Source of the DNA: Streptomyces sp. NRRL F-6676
GTDB taxonomy: Bacteria > Actinomycetota > Actinomycetes > Streptomycetales > Streptomycetaceae
Length of the DNA: 64,000 nucleotides
NCBI RefSeq assembly: GCF_000725625.1
Contig: NZ_JOHS01000022.1
Coordinates: forward strand, 24,782-88,781
Direction: 5' to 3'
Made by a program: the position numbers and the translations under genes. The notes beneath the pieces were generated by a model. It did no database searches. It was given only the letters and a program-made list of their open reading frames with translations, and was not told the origin of the DNA. This document shows positions 1-9,116 of this stretch, in pieces; the stretch's first letter is position 1; each line of letters opens with the position of its first letter.

Positions 1-381
1 CACCCCTCCGCGGCCGCGTTCCCCGGCGGCGAGTCCATGCGGGCCATGCAGACCCGCGCCGCCGAGGCGGTGCGCGAGTGGAACGCGCGCGTGGAACGCG
101 ACCACGGCCCCGACGCGGTCTATCTGATGTGCTCGCACGGCGACATCATCAAGTCGCTCGTCGCCGACGCGCTCGGGCTTCATCTGGACCTCTTCCAGCG
201 GATCAGTGTCGAACCGTGTTCCATCACCGCGATCCGTTACACCAGGCTGCGGCCGTTCCTCGTACGGCTCGGCGACACCGGTGACCTCGCGTCCCTGGTG
301 CCCCCCGAGCCCGCCCCGTCCGGTGACGGCGGCGGCGACGGGAGCGACGCCACGGTCGGGGGCGGTGCTGGCGCACCGTGA
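1..381 (+). CDS. Histidine-phosphatase (phosphoglycerate-mutase-like) protein, 3' part only
   Basis: The reading frame is open from the first base of the window, so the start lies upstream and only the last 126 residues are seen. The segment LMCSHGDIIKSLVADALGL carries the second catalytic His of the histidine-phosphatase fold (SHGD), followed by the usual C-terminal strand and a low-complexity Gly/Asp tail. The N-terminal RHG motif with the phospho-accepting His is outside the window. It resembles the actinobacterial MSMEG_4193 family of putative phosphomutases, which commonly sits beside DUF3090 and SCO1664-family genes, exactly as here. The substrate is unknown. It is probably co-transcribed with the next gene 66 bp downstream, although a TAGGGT -10-like hexamer at 395-400 could serve that gene separately. 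Confidence 0.85.
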   Translation, partial: HPSAAAFPGGESMRAMQTRAAEAVREWNARVERDHGPDAVYLMCSHGDIIKSLVADALGLHLDLFQRISVEPCSITAIRYTRLRPFLVRLGDTGDLASLVPPEPAPSGDGGGDGSDATVGGGAGAP

Positions 382-447
382 TCGTCGGCCGCAGTAGGGT
401 GAAGCGGTCGAAACAGCGCAGCAGTTGTCAAGCAATGGAGACAGGAC

Positions 448-1038
448 GTGTCCCGTCAGGTGTTCCTCTACGACCCACCGGACCGCTTCGTGGCCGGCAC
501 GGTCGGGCTGCCCGGACGCCGTACCTTCTTCCTCCAGGCCATCGCCGGGGCCCGGGTGACCAGCGTGGCCCTGGAGAAGACCCAGGTCGCCGCGCTCGCC
601 GAACGGATGGACGAACTCCTCGACGAGGTCGTGCGACGCAGCGGGGGCAACGCGGCGGTGCCCGCCGTGACCCCCTCGGAAGTCTCCGACACCGAGCCGC
701 TGGAGACGCCGGTGGAGGAGGAGTTCCGGGTCGGCACCATGGCGCTGGCCTGGGACGGCGACGAGGAGCGCATGATCGTCGAGGCGCAGGCGCTGGTGGA
801 GCTCGACGCGGAGTCCGAGGAGGACCTCGCCGAGGCCGAGGAGCGGCTGCTCCAGGACGAGGAGAACGGCCCGCCGATGCTCCGCGTCCGGCTCACCGGG
901 GCGCAGGCCAGGGCGTTCGCCAAGCGCGCCCTCGACGTCGTCAACGCCGGGCGGCCGCCCTGCCCGCTGTGCAGCCTCCCGCTCGATCCGGAAGGACATG
1001 TATGTCCGCGCCAGAACGGATACCGCCGCGGAGCGTGA
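448..1038 (+). CDS. DUF3090 family protein
   Basis: A 196-residue protein of the actinobacterial DUF3090 family, function unknown. It opens with SRQVFLYDPPDRFVAGTVG, typical of the family, has a Glu/Asp-rich centre, and ends in a small metal-binding-like knuckle, CPLC-x9-HVC (about residues 170-185), that looks like a zinc site. Translation starts at GTG 448 behind the purine-rich run GGAGACAGGAC. The 3' end overlaps the most upstream possible start of the next gene, indicating translational coupling. The trio with the histidine phosphatase and the SCO1664-type protein, next to the mycothiol ligase gene, is a conserved actinobacterial neighbourhood. That suggests a shared process but does not identify it. 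Confidence 0.9.
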   Translation: MSRQVFLYDPPDRFVAGTVGLPGRRTFFLQAIAGARVTSVALEKTQVAALAERMDELLDEVVRRSGGNAAVPAVTPSEVSDTEPLETPVEEEFRVGTMALAWDGDEERMIVEAQALVELDAESEEDLAEAEERLLQDEENGPPMLRVRLTGAQARAFAKRALDVVNAGRPPCPLCSLPLDPEGHVCPRQNGYRRGA

Positions 1039-1918
1039 CGAGGTGACGACGAGCGACGAGACCGGCCTCGGGGCGACGGCCGCGGACACCACCGCGAAGG
1101 GCCCCGCGGCCGCGAGCGGATCCGGGCCGGCCGTCGACGCCGTACGGCTGCTCACCGAGGGCGAGCTGACCGTACGCGGCCGGATCCGCGACGCCTCCAA
1201 CGCGGCGCTGTACTGCACGGTCGCGCTCGACGGGCAGGAGGCCGCCTGCGTCTACAAGCCCGTCGCCGGGGAGCGGCCGCTGTGGGACTTCCCCGACGGC
1301 ACCCTGGCCGAGCGCGAGGTCGCCGCCTACGAGGTCTCCGAGGCGACCGGCTGGGCCCTCGTGCCGCCCACCGTGCTGCGCGAGGGGCCGTACGGCGAGG
1401 GCATGTGCCAGCTCTGGATAGAGGTCCGCCCGGAGGCCGACCTGCTCGCCCTCGTGGACGCCGAGGAACCGGAGCCCGGCTGGAAGGCGATCGGCTTCGC
1501 CGAGGTCGAGGAGGGCCGCACCGCGCTCCTCGTGCACGCCGACGACGCGCGGCTGCGGCGGCTCGCCGTCCTCGACGCCGTGATCAACAACGCCGACCGC
1601 AAGGGCGGCCACCTGCTGCCCGCCGACGGACAGCGCCTGTACGGCATCGACCACGGGGTCACCTTCAACGTCGAGAACAAGCTGCGCACCCTGCTGTGGG
1701 GCTGGGCCGGCGAAACCCTGACCGACGAGGCCCTGGACGTGCTGCGGGGGCTGCGGGCGGGGCTGGGGGAGGGCGGAGCACTGGCCGTCCGCCTGGCCGA
1801 GCTGCTCACGGAGGCCGAGGTCGAGGCCACCCGCGCCCGCGTCGAGGCGCTCCTGACGTCGGGACGGCACCCGGAGCCGAGCGGGGAGTGGCCGGCGATC
1901 CCCTGGCCGCCGGTGTGA
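998..1918 (+). CDS. SCO1664-family protein, PI3/4-kinase-like fold
   Basis: 306 residues from ATG 998. GTG 1043, five bases after the upstream stop and behind GGAG, is an equally good start and would give 291 residues. The protein carries an atypical-kinase signature. Residues below are numbered from ATG 998. VYKP places a Lys at about 87 for nucleotide contact, NNADRKGGHLL at about 197-207 matches a catalytic D-x-N-type loop, and YGIDHGVTF at about 215 matches the metal-binding Asp segment of PI3K/HipA-like kinases. The family is known by name only (SCO1664 family); no substrate is established as far as I know. It overlaps the DUF3090 gene and is likely in its operon. I infer a small-molecule or protein kinase, possibly opposed by the neighbouring histidine phosphatase. 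Confidence 0.85.
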   Translation: MYVRARTDTAAERDEVTTSDETGLGATAADTTAKGPAAASGSGPAVDAVRLLTEGELTVRGRIRDASNAALYCTVALDGQEAACVYKPVAGERPLWDFPDGTLAEREVAAYEVSEATGWALVPPTVLREGPYGEGMCQLWIEVRPEADLLALVDAEEPEPGWKAIGFAEVEEGRTALLVHADDARLRRLAVLDAVINNADRKGGHLLPADGQRLYGIDHGVTFNVENKLRTLLWGWAGETLTDEALDVLRGLRAGLGEGGALAVRLAELLTEAEVEATRARVEALLTSGRHPEPSGEWPAIPWPPV

Positions 1919-2062
1919 CGGTCCGGGACCGCCGGCCGACGTGCTTCGCACACCAGGACGAACCGGCCGGCCGGCCGCCCCTGCACATCGGGGCGCAGCG
2001 CGCAAGAACGGCTTCCCGGCCATCTCGCCCCATCCGGTTCGTGCAGGGAACATCCATCCGGT

Positions 2063-2068
2063 TAGGCT
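2063..2068 (+). promoter_or_regulatory. -10 element for leaderless mshC
   Basis: TAGGCT ends exactly 6 bases before the mshC ATG at 2075, so transcription would begin at the start codon itself. There is no Shine-Dalgarno sequence, which supports a leaderless mRNA. The -35 is not well conserved. Confidence 0.5.
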
Positions 2069-2074
2069 CATGAC

Positions 2075-3304
2075 ATGCATGCCTGGCCCGCTTCCGAGGT
2101 CCCCGCCCTGCCTGGTCAGGGCCGCGACCTGGTGATCCACGACACCGCCACCGGCGGTCCGGTCACCCTCCAGCCCGGTCCCGTCGCCCGCCTCTACGTC
2201 TGCGGCATCACGCCGTACGACGCCACGCACATGGGGCACGCGGCAACCTACAACGCGTTCGACCTCGTACAGCGCGTGTGGCTCGACACCAAGCGCCAGG
2301 TGCACTATGTCCAGAACGTGACGGACGTCGACGATCCGCTGCTGGAGCGGGCCGAGCGCGACGGCGTCGACTGGACCGCACTCGCCGAGAAGGAGACCGC
2401 GCTCTTCCGCGAGGACATGACCGCGCTGCGGATGCTGCCGCCGCGGCACTACATCGGCGCGGTGGAGGCGATACCCGGAATCGTCCCGCTCGTCGAGCGG
2501 CTGCGGGAACTGGGCGCGGCGTACGACCTCGACGGTGACGTGTACTTCTCCGTCGAGTCCGACCCCCACTTCGGCCAGGTCTCGAACCTGGACGCCGCGG
2601 CGATGCGGCTGCTCTCCGCCGAGCGGGGCGGTGACCCCGACCGGCCCGGCAAGAAGAACCCCGTCGACCCCATGCTGTGGATGGCCGCGCGTGACGGCGA
2701 GCCGAGCTGGGACGGCGGCTCGCTCGGGCGGGGCCGGCCCGGCTGGCACATCGAGTGCGTGGCCATCGCCCTGGACCACCTCGGAATGGGCTTCGACGTG
2801 CAGGGCGGCGGCTCCGACCTGGCCTTCCCGCACCACGAGATGGGCGCCTCGCACGCCCAGGTGCTCACCGGGGAGTTCCCCATGGCCAAGGCGTATGTGC
2901 ACGCCGGCATGGTGGCGCTCGACGGCGAGAAGATGTCGAAGTCCAAGGGGAACCTGGTCTTCGTCTCGCAACTGCGGCGGGACGGTGTCGATCCCGCGGC
3001 GATCCGGCTCGCGCTGCACGCGCACCACTACCGGGCCGACTGGGAGTGGACCGAGCAGGTGCTGCGGGACGCGGTGGCGCGGGTGGAGCGGTGGCGGGCG
3101 GCCGTGTCGCGGCCGGACGGGCCGGCGGCGGAGGGGGTCGTGGACGAGGTCCGGGCGGCGCTCGCCGACGATCTGAACGCGCCGGAGGCGTTGGCGGCGG
3201 TCGACCGCTGGGCCGCCCGCCAGGAGGAGACGGGCGGGACGGACGAGTCCGCCCCCGGCGTCATCTCCCGAGCGGTCGACGCGCTGCTGGGCGTGGCCCT
3301 GTAG
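2075..3304 (+). CDS. mshC: L-cysteine:1D-myo-inositol 2-amino-2-deoxy-alpha-D-glucopyranoside ligase
   Basis: MshC joins cysteine to GlcN-inositol using ATP, the penultimate step of mycothiol synthesis, in the cytoplasm. At 409 residues it has the family length and is shorter than cysteinyl-tRNA synthetase because it lacks the anticodon domain. Visible signatures are [16 protein letters not shown] (residues 40-55, HIGH-type motif with Cys43), WHIEC (Cys228), FPHH (His253) and EKMSKS (285-290). Cys43, Cys228 and His253 match the zinc site described for the mycobacterial enzyme. The gene is separated from the SCO1664-type gene by 156 bp and probably has its own leaderless promoter. It ends just before a long perfect hairpin facing convergent parJ. 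Identification over CysS rests on the length and context. Confidence 0.95.
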   Translation: MHAWPASEVPALPGQGRDLVIHDTATGGPVTLQPGPVARLYVCGITPYDATHMGHAATYNAFDLVQRVWLDTKRQVHYVQNVTDVDDPLLERAERDGVDWTALAEKETALFREDMTALRMLPPRHYIGAVEAIPGIVPLVERLRELGAAYDLDGDVYFSVESDPHFGQVSNLDAAAMRLLSAERGGDPDRPGKKNPVDPMLWMAARDGEPSWDGGSLGRGRPGWHIECVAIALDHLGMGFDVQGGGSDLAFPHHEMGASHAQVLTGEFPMAKAYVHAGMVALDGEKMSKSKGNLVFVSQLRRDGVDPAAIRLALHAHHYRADWEWTEQVLRDAVARVERWRAAVSRPDGPAAEGVVDEVRAALADDLNAPEALAAVDRWAARQEETGGTDESAPGVISRAVDALLGVAL

Positions 3305-3322
3305 GGCGCGGGGCGTACGAAA

Positions 3323-3368
3323 CTGCGCAGTTCCCCGCGCCCCTGGACAGGGGCGCGGGGAACTGCGC
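3323..3368. terminator. Bidirectional hairpin between mshC and parJ, part of a dispersed repeat
   Basis: A perfect 21-bp stem (3323-3343 with 3348-3368) closed by GGAC lies between two convergent genes. There is no T-run, as is usual for Streptomyces. The sequence AGGGGCGCGGGGAACTGCGC, and about 80 bases after it, recur at 9023-9115. The stem arms recur at 54470-54536. Confidence 0.75.
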
Positions 3369-3458
3369 AATCTTTTCGGGGGTCCGGGGGCTTGCCCCCG
3401 GGGACGGGAAGGGCAGGGGCGGCGGGGGCGAAGAAAAGCCTTGCCCCGCCCCTCCGGC

Positions 3459-4403
3459 TCACTCCTCCTGAGGGTCCTCGTCCTCGTCGTCCGGGCGGGG
3501 CGGTTTGGGGGCGCGCCCCCGGCCACCGCCGGGCGGGCCGTTGAAGGGACCGGCCGCCGTGCCGCCGTCCCGCCGCCGCAAGTACCGCTCGAACTCCCGC
3601 GCGATCGCCTCTCCCGACGCCTCCGGCAACTCCGCCGTGTCCCGCGCCTCCTCCAGCGTCTGCACGTACTCCGCGACCTCGCTGTCCTCCGCCGCCAGCT
3701 GGTCCACCCCCGTCTGCCACGCCCGCGCGTCCTCCGGCAGCTCACCCTGCGGGATGCGGACGTCGATCAGGTCCTCCAGCCGGTTGAGCAGCGCCAGCGC
3801 GGCCTTCGGGTTCGGCGGCTGCGACACGTAGTGCGGCACCGCCGCCCACAGCGACACCGCCGGCACCCCGGCGTGCGCGCACGCCTCCTGAAGGATGCCG
3901 ACGATGCCCGTCGGGCCCTCGTACTTCGTCTCCTCCAGGTCCATCCGCTGCGCGAGATCCGCGTCGGACGTCACCCCGCTGACCGGAACCGGACGTGTGT
4001 GCGGGGTGTCGCCGAGCAGTGCGCCCAGGATGACGACCAGCTCCACGCCCAGCTCGTGCGCGAAGGCGAGCAGCTCGTTGCAGAACGAGCGCCACCGCAT
4101 CGACGGCTCGATCCCGCGCACCAGCACCAGGTCACGCGGTCTGTCGCCGCCGACACGGACCACCGAGAGCCGGGTCGTGGGCCAGGTGACCTTGCGGACC
4201 CCGGCCTCCATGAACACCGTGGGGCGGTTGACCTGGAAGTCGTAGTAGTCCTCGGCGTCGAGCGCCGCGAACACCTCGCCCTTCCATTCCCTGTCCAGAT
4301 GCGCGACCGCGGTGGAGGCGGCGTCGCCGGCATCGTTCCAGCCCTCGAACGCGGCCACCATGACGGGGTCGATCAGCTCGGGAACCCCCTCGAGCTCGAT
4401 CAC
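3459..4403 (-). CDS. parJ: PAC2-family protein, ParA-interacting ParJ orthologue
   Basis: The protein has 314 residues when begun at GTG 4403, which has AAGGAGG seven bases upstream; the frame stays open further upstream but lacks a comparable ribosome site. It begins VIELEGVPELIDPVMVAAF and contains the PAC2 (proteasome-assembly-chaperone-like) core, including the segments FEGWNDAGDAAS and LGALLGDTPHTRPV. The C-terminus is acidic (PDDEDEDPQEE). The S. coelicolor protein in this position, SCO1662, was described as ParJ. It controls ParA polymerisation and so chromosome segregation and septation during sporulation. I transfer that role by gene order and family and have not shown it here. It is not the dedicated proteasome chaperone, despite the nearby proteasome locus. 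Confidence 0.88.
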   Translation of the reverse strand: MIELEGVPELIDPVMVAAFEGWNDAGDAASTAVAHLDREWKGEVFAALDAEDYYDFQVNRPTVFMEAGVRKVTWPTTRLSVVRVGGDRPRDLVLVRGIEPSMRWRSFCNELLAFAHELGVELVVILGALLGDTPHTRPVPVSGVTSDADLAQRMDLEETKYEGPTGIVGILQEACAHAGVPAVSLWAAVPHYVSQPPNPKAALALLNRLEDLIDVRIPQGELPEDARAWQTGVDQLAAEDSEVAEYVQTLEEARDTAELPEASGEAIAREFERYLRRRDGGTAAGPFNGPPGGGRGRAPKPPRPDDEDEDPQEE

Positions 4404-4561
4404 CCAGCGCCTCCTTCCGACGTGCCTGACGTACGCCCCAACCTTACGGCCCCGGCAGGCCGTCGCCGCAGCCCCGTGCACCGCTGGGTGAACGGATGAC
4501 TGCCCCGTTCGACCGGCTCGAACACCTTGATCGTCGACCTCTACCCCCGCCCCGGACCGCC

Positions 4562-4606
4562 ATGCCGCGGGGGCGGCCCCCCACTGGGGAGCCGCCCCCG
4601 CGGCAT
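4562..4606 (-). terminator. Terminator of the glycerol operon
   Basis: A perfect 16-bp inverted repeat (4562-4577 with 4591-4606) with a 13-base loop lies 24 bp past the glpD stop. No T-run follows, typical for this GC-rich genus. Confidence 0.75.
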
Positions 4607-4629
4607 CCGGCGGCGGGCCGGGACGCCGC

Positions 4630-6246
4630 TCACTTCCCGTCGAGCAGCTCCCGCACCCGGGACCGGATCTCGTCCGTGGCCAGCCCCCGGATCGTCAGGG
4701 TGGTCCGGCGGCGCAGCACGTCGTCCTCGGTCTCGGCCCACTCGTGGTCCCGGGCCCACACGACCTGCGCCCAGATCTCGGGCGCGTCCGGGTGGACCCG
4801 CTCGGCCAGCGCCGGGTCCTCGTTGGCCAGCCGCGCGATGTCGAAGGCCAGCGAGCCGTAGTGGGTGGCCAGGTGCCGGGCCGTCTCGGGGGCCATCCGC
4901 GACGCGGGCTCCGGCCGGTCCACGAGCAGCCGGTGGGCGACCGCACGCGGGTTGGCTATGCCGGGCAGCGGCAGCTTCTTGGGCAGCGAGGCGATCGGCT
5001 CGAAGTCCTCGCCCAGCGGACGCCCGGGCAGGGCCTCCAGCTTCTTCATCACCGTACGGCCGATGTGCCGGAACGTCGTCCACTTGCCGCCCGCCACGGA
5101 GAGCATGCCGCCCCGGCCCTCGGTGACCACGGTCTCCCGCTTGGCCTTGGCGGTGTCGCCGGGGCCGCCCGGCAGCACCCGCAGTCCGGCGAAGGCGTAG
5201 GTGATGAGGTCCCGGTCGAGCTGCTGGTCGCGGACGGAGAACGCGGCCTCGTCCAGGATCTGCGCGATGTCCTTGTCGTTGACGGCGACCTCGCCCGGAT
5301 CGCCCTCGTACTCCTCGTCGGTGGTGCCGAGCAGCAGCATGTCCTCCCAGGGGAGGGCGAACGTGATCCGGTACTTGTCGATGGGGGTCGCGAGCGCGGC
5401 CTTCCAGGGGGCGGTGCGCTTGAGCACCAGGTGCGCGCCCTTGGAGAGGCGGATCGACGGCGCGGCCCCGGCGTCCTCCATCCGGCGCAGATGGTCGACC
5501 CAGGGGCCGGTGGCGTTGAGCACCAGACGCGCGTCGACGCCGAACTCCTCGCCCGAGATCCGGTCCTTCAGCTCGGCACCGGTGACCCGGCCCCGGGTGA
5601 AGCGCAGACCCGTCACCTCGGCGTGGTTCAGGACGACGGCGCCGGAGTCGACGGCCGCGCGGACCGTCATCAGCGCCATCCGCGCGTCGTTCATCTGGTC
5701 GTCCCCGTAGACGGCGACGGCCTTGAGGTTCTCCGTGCGCAGCTCGGGCACGTCCTGCGCGGCCTTGGCCGGGCTGAGCAGATGGCCCACGCCGTCGCCG
5801 AACGCGGAGAGCGCGGAGTAGGCGAAGACGCCCGCCCCGAGCTTGGCCGCGCCGTGCGGCCCGCCCTTGTACACGGGGAGGTAGAACGTGAGCGGGTTGG
5901 CCAGGTGGGGGGCCACCTGGCGGGAGACGGCGCGGCGCTCGAAGTGGTTCTCCGCCACCAGCTTCACCGCGCCGGTCTGGAGATAGCGCAGACCGCCGTG
6001 GAGAAGCTTGGAGGAGGCGGAGGAGGTGGCGCCGGCGAAGTCGCCGGCGTCGACCAGTGCCACCCTGAGCCCGGACTGCGCGGCGTGCCAGGCGGTGGAG
6101 ATGCCCAGGATGCCGCCGCCGATCACGAGGAGGTCGTACGTCGCCTTGGAGAGCTGCTCCCGGGTCTGGGCCCGGCTCGGACCCGTGCCGGTGGCCGGGT
6201 GCGTACCGAGGGCAGGCACGGACTGGAGGGTGGACTGACTGGTCAT
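4630..6246 (-). CDS. glpD: Glycerol-3-phosphate dehydrogenase, FAD-dependent
   Basis: Aerobic membrane-associated GlpD oxidises glycerol-3-phosphate to dihydroxyacetone phosphate and passes electrons to quinone. The 538 residues include the N-terminal FAD dinucleotide fold (LVIGGGILGISTAWHAAQSG, about 40-59), the FAD contact GATSSASSKLLHGGLRYL, a central substrate segment, and the C-terminal helical domain ending RSRVRELLDGK. Start ATG 6246 has GAGGAG upstream. The gap from glpK is 9 bp, so the two are co-transcribed, with glpD last in glpF-glpK-glpD. Expression is expected to be glycerol-inducible through GylR, with the operator found upstream of glpF. Confidence 0.95.
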   Translation of the reverse strand: MTSQSTLQSVPALGTHPATGTGPSRAQTREQLSKATYDLLVIGGGILGISTAWHAAQSGLRVALVDAGDFAGATSSASSKLLHGGLRYLQTGAVKLVAENHFERRAVSRQVAPHLANPLTFYLPVYKGGPHGAAKLGAGVFAYSALSAFGDGVGHLLSPAKAAQDVPELRTENLKAVAVYGDDQMNDARMALMTVRAAVDSGAVVLNHAEVTGLRFTRGRVTGAELKDRISGEEFGVDARLVLNATGPWVDHLRRMEDAGAAPSIRLSKGAHLVLKRTAPWKAALATPIDKYRITFALPWEDMLLLGTTDEEYEGDPGEVAVNDKDIAQILDEAAFSVRDQQLDRDLITYAFAGLRVLPGGPGDTAKAKRETVVTEGRGGMLSVAGGKWTTFRHIGRTVMKKLEALPGRPLGEDFEPIASLPKKLPLPGIANPRAVAHRLLVDRPEPASRMAPETARHLATHYGSLAFDIARLANEDPALAERVHPDAPEIWAQVVWARDHEWAETEDDVLRRRTTLTIRGLATDEIRSRVRELLDGK

Positions 6247-6255
6247 CGCTACTAC

Positions 6256-7794
6256 TTACTCCTCGTCCTCGAGCCAGCCCATGGTCCGCTCGACGGCCTT
6301 GAGCCAGTTCTTGTACTCACGGTCGCGGGTCTCCGCGGCCATGTTCGGGGTCCACTCGGCGGCCCGCCGCCAGTTGGCGCGCAGGTCGTCGGTGCTGTTC
6401 CAGAAGCCGACGGCCAGGCCGGCGGCGTAGGCGGCGCCGAGGCAGGTGGTCTCGGCGACCATCGGGCGCACCACGGGCGCGTCCAGCACGTCGGCGAGGG
6501 TCTGCATCAGCAGGTTGTTGGAGGTCATGCCGCCGTCGACCTTGAGGGCGGTCAGCTCCACGCCGGAGTCCTTGGTCATGGCGTCGGCGATCTCCCGCGT
6601 CTGCCAGGCGGTGGCCTCCAGGACGGCGCGCGCGAGGTGCGCCTTGGTGACGTACCGGGTCAGGCCGGCGATCACACCGCGGGCGTCGGAGCGCCAGTAC
6701 GGGGCGAACAGGCCGGAGAAGGCCGGTACGAAGTAGGCGCCGCCGTTGTCCTCGACGGACAGGGCGAGCGTCTCGATCTCGGCGGCGGTGGAGATCAGGC
6801 CCATCTGGTCGCGCATCCACTGCACCAGGGAGCCGGTGACGGCGATCGAGCCCTCCAGGGCGTAGACCGGCTTGTTGTCGCCGATCTGGTAGCCGACGGT
6901 GGTCAGCAGCCCGCTGTAGGAGTTGATCAGCTTGTCGCCGGTGTTCATCACCATGAAGGTGCCGGTGCCGTACGTCGACTTCGTCTCGCCCTCGGCGAAA
7001 CAGGTCTGCCCGAACAGGGCCGCCTGCTGGTCGCCGAGCGCGGAGGCGACGGGGATGCCGCCGAGCAGCTCGCCGAGCCGGCCGCCCTTGATCTCGCCGT
7101 AGACCTCGGCGGAGGAGCGGATCTCCGGCAGCATCGCCGTGGGGACGCCGATGGACTCGGCGATCTTCTCGTCCCACGCCATGGTGTGCAGGTTCATCAG
7201 CAGGGTGCGGGAGGCGTTGGTGACGTCCGTGACGTGCCGGCCGCCGTCGGCGCCGCCGGTCAGGTTCCAGATGACCCAGGTGTCCATGGTGCCGAAGAGG
7301 ATGTCGCCGCGTTCGGCGCGCTCCTTGAGGCCGTCGACGTGGTCGAGCAGCCAGCGGGCCTTGGGGCCGGCGAAGTAGGAGGCGAGGGGGAGGCCGGTCT
7401 CGCGGCGGAAGCGGTCCTGGCCGACGTTGCGGCCGAGCTCCCGGCACAGCCCGTCGGTACGGGTGTCCTGCCAGACGATCGCGTTGTGGACCGGCTCACC
7501 GGTGTTCTTGTCCCACAGCACGGTGGTCTCGCGCTGGTTGGTGATGCCGATGGCCTTGATGTCGTCCCGGGTGATGCCGGCCTTCTCGATGGCGCCGGCG
7601 ACGACCTCCTGGACGTTGGTCCAGATCTCGGTGGCGTCGTGTTCGACCCAGCCCGGCTTGGGGAAGATCTGCTCGTGCTCCTTCTGGTCGACGGAGACGA
7701 TACGGCCGTCCCGGTCGAAGACGATGCAGCGCGAGGAGGTCGTGCCCTGGTCGATGGCGGCGATGAACGGCCCGGCGGTGTGTGCGTCGGTCAC
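6256..7794 (-). CDS. glpK: Glycerol kinase
   Basis: Phosphorylates glycerol to glycerol-3-phosphate with ATP in the cytosol, trapping substrate imported by GlpF. The 512 residues match the family. FGGY-kinase landmarks visible include [16 protein letters not shown] near the N-terminus, [12 protein letters not shown], the glycerol-contact segment IVWQDTRT, and [15 protein letters not shown] plus [13 protein letters not shown] near the C-terminus. GTG 7794 follows CAGGAG. It lies 90 bp below the glpF stop and 9 bp above glpD. The spacer to glpF contains a weak AGGAA/TTCCT hairpin only. Confidence 0.96.
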   Translation of the reverse strand: MTDAHTAGPFIAAIDQGTTSSRCIVFDRDGRIVSVDQKEHEQIFPKPGWVEHDATEIWTNVQEVVAGAIEKAGITRDDIKAIGITNQRETTVLWDKNTGEPVHNAIVWQDTRTDGLCRELGRNVGQDRFRRETGLPLASYFAGPKARWLLDHVDGLKERAERGDILFGTMDTWVIWNLTGGADGGRHVTDVTNASRTLLMNLHTMAWDEKIAESIGVPTAMLPEIRSSAEVYGEIKGGRLGELLGGIPVASALGDQQAALFGQTCFAEGETKSTYGTGTFMVMNTGDKLINSYSGLLTTVGYQIGDNKPVYALEGSIAVTGSLVQWMRDQMGLISTAAEIETLALSVEDNGGAYFVPAFSGLFAPYWRSDARGVIAGLTRYVTKAHLARAVLEATAWQTREIADAMTKDSGVELTALKVDGGMTSNNLLMQTLADVLDAPVVRPMVAETTCLGAAYAAGLAVGFWNSTDDLRANWRRAAEWTPNMAAETRDREYKNWLKAVERTMGWLEDEE

Positions 7795-7884
7795 TGTGTG
7801 CTCCTGGGAGTAGCGGGGGATTCCGTGAGATCCGTGGTCGGAGGGCTGTCCGTACGGCGCGGTGCTTGTGAAGGAATGGTTCCT

Positions 7885-8679
7885 CTAAGCAAAGGCGACG
7901 TTGTAGAGGCCCGCAGCGATCGCGCCGCCGATCAGCGGACCGGCCACCGGGATCCAGGCGTAGCCCCAGTCGGAACCGCCCTTGTTGGGCAGGGGGAGCA
8001 GGGCGTGCACGATACGGGGACCGAGGTCACGGGCCGGGTTGATCGCGTACCCCGTGGGGCCGCCGAGCGAGAGACCGATGGAGACGACCACCAGGGCGGT
8101 GATCAGTCCGCCCACGACGCCCAGGCCCTTGCCGCTGTCGTTCAGGCCCTGGGTGAGGACGGCGAGGCAGAGGACGAAGGTGCCGATGACCTCCGTGGCG
8201 ATGTTCAGTACCGCGTTGCGGATCTCGGGACCGGTGGAGAAGACGCCGAGCACCGGTCCGGCCTTCGTCTCCTGGGCCTCGACGGCCTTGACCCTGGTGT
8301 CCTGCGCCCCCGGTCCGCCGACGACCTCACGGTCGGTGAGGTGCGCGTGGAACTGCCCGTAGTACGCGATCCAGGTCAGCGCGGCGCCGATCATGGCGCC
8401 CAGGATCTGCCCGCCCCAGTAGACCGGGAGGTCGCTGAAGTCGTGGTCCTTGATCGCGATGGCGAGGGTGACGGCCGGGTTGAGGTGGGCCCCGGAGAGC
8501 GGCCCGGAGATGTAGACCGCGGTGAGCACCGCGAAGCCCCAGCCGAAGCTGATGGCGAGCCAGCCGGCGTTGCGCGCCTTGGAGGCCTTGAGGGTGACGG
8601 CGGCACAGACGCCGGCGCCGAGCAGGATGAGTATGGCGGTACCGATGGTCTCGCCGATGAAGATGTCGGAGCTGGACAC
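7885..8679 (-). CDS. glpF: Glycerol uptake facilitator (aquaglyceroporin)
   Basis: An integral membrane channel for glycerol diffusion. Start GTG 8679 ([13 protein letters not shown]) has AAAGGAG eight bases upstream and gives 264 residues, the usual size. The frame extends 46 codons further upstream, but that extension is charged and unlike the family. Six membrane spans are visible, with the two half-helix motifs [11 protein letters not shown] and [11 protein letters not shown]. The Asp after the second NPAR is characteristic of glycerol-conducting members rather than water-only channels. First gene of the operon, with its promoter in the 437-bp gap to gylR. Confidence 0.94.
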   Translation of the reverse strand: MSSSDIFIGETIGTAILILLGAGVCAAVTLKASKARNAGWLAISFGWGFAVLTAVYISGPLSGAHLNPAVTLAIAIKDHDFSDLPVYWGGQILGAMIGAALTWIAYYGQFHAHLTDREVVGGPGAQDTRVKAVEAQETKAGPVLGVFSTGPEIRNAVLNIATEVIGTFVLCLAVLTQGLNDSGKGLGVVGGLITALVVVSIGLSLGGPTGYAINPARDLGPRIVHALLPLPNKGGSDWGYAWIPVAGPLIGGAIAAGLYNVAFA

Positions 8680-8809
8680 CCGCGACTCCTTTGTCCTTCG
8701 TCCAGGGGAAGGCGAACCCCGGGTCCCTCCGGTGGTCCGCGCCCTCAGGGGTGAGGGCGTTAACCGGCCGATGGTGTTGTCACACTCTAACGCGTATTGC
8801 CGGTAGGTG

Positions 8810-8826
8810 TTCGACAATGCCGACCG
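8810..8826. promoter_or_regulatory. Putative GylR operator upstream of glpF
   Basis: GTTCGACAATGCCGACC lies 131 bp upstream of the glpF start. With flanking CCGGTAGGT it matches, on the opposite strand, the sequence upstream of gylR (9942-9958): both read CCGGTAG-TGTTCGACA-TGCCGA. The shared, partly palindromic 17-mer in both promoters is the expected arrangement for an autoregulated IclR-family repressor. Assignment to GylR is inference. Confidence 0.6.
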
Positions 8827-9022
8827 ATGGACGCGAGTCTCGCCGCGTGGTGCGCGGCAGTCAAGGGTTCGGTTATCGAAAACGCGATCGTTATTGATCG
8901 GGGCGGGTTATGGATCGCGGCAGGGAGCGGCCGAGGAAGGGGCACGGGGCTACCGGGGCGCGGGCGACCAGAGGCGGGTGCGGGGCGACCAGGGGCGCGG
9001 GAATCAAGGGGCGCGGGAATCC

Positions 9023-9115
9023 AGGGGCGCGGGGAACTGCGCATCTTCTGGGGGTCCGGGGGCGGAGCCCCCGGGTTCGGGACGGGAAGGGGCGGCGGGG
9101 GCGGGAAAAGCAGCC
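9023..9115. repeat. Dispersed intergenic repeat, second copy
   Basis: About 93 bp closely matching 3348-3445. It has the AGGGGCGCGGGGAACTGCGC arm, then a GGGGGTCCGGGGGC block with an inverted GCCCCCGG partner, then GGGACGGGAAGGGGCGGCGGGGGCG. It directly follows the gylR stop and probably acts as its terminator. The left stem arm of the first copy is missing. Confidence 0.7.
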
Positions 9116-9116
9116 G

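Larger units (their letters stand above)
8680..9116. other. Long intergenic region between glpF and gylR
   Basis: This 437-bp gap holds the glpF promoter region (about 8760-8910) with a GylR-type operator at 8810-8826, and a second, weaker dyad around GGTTCGGTTATCGAAAAC (about 8866-8883). It also holds three tandem 16-bp units resembling GGGGCGCGGGAATCCA at about 8990-9035, which lead into a dispersed intergenic repeat. No convincing coding frame was seen. Confidence 0.7.

Noticed and set aside
4404..4481. ATG 4481 as the parJ start
   Set aside because: The extra 26 residues are Arg-rich and unlike the family, and a strong AAGGAGG precedes GTG 4403.
4744..8754. A 1336-codon open frame on the plus strand across glpD, glpK and glpF
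   Set aside because: Antisense shadow of three certain genes; composition is repetitive Gly/Val/Arg/Ala.
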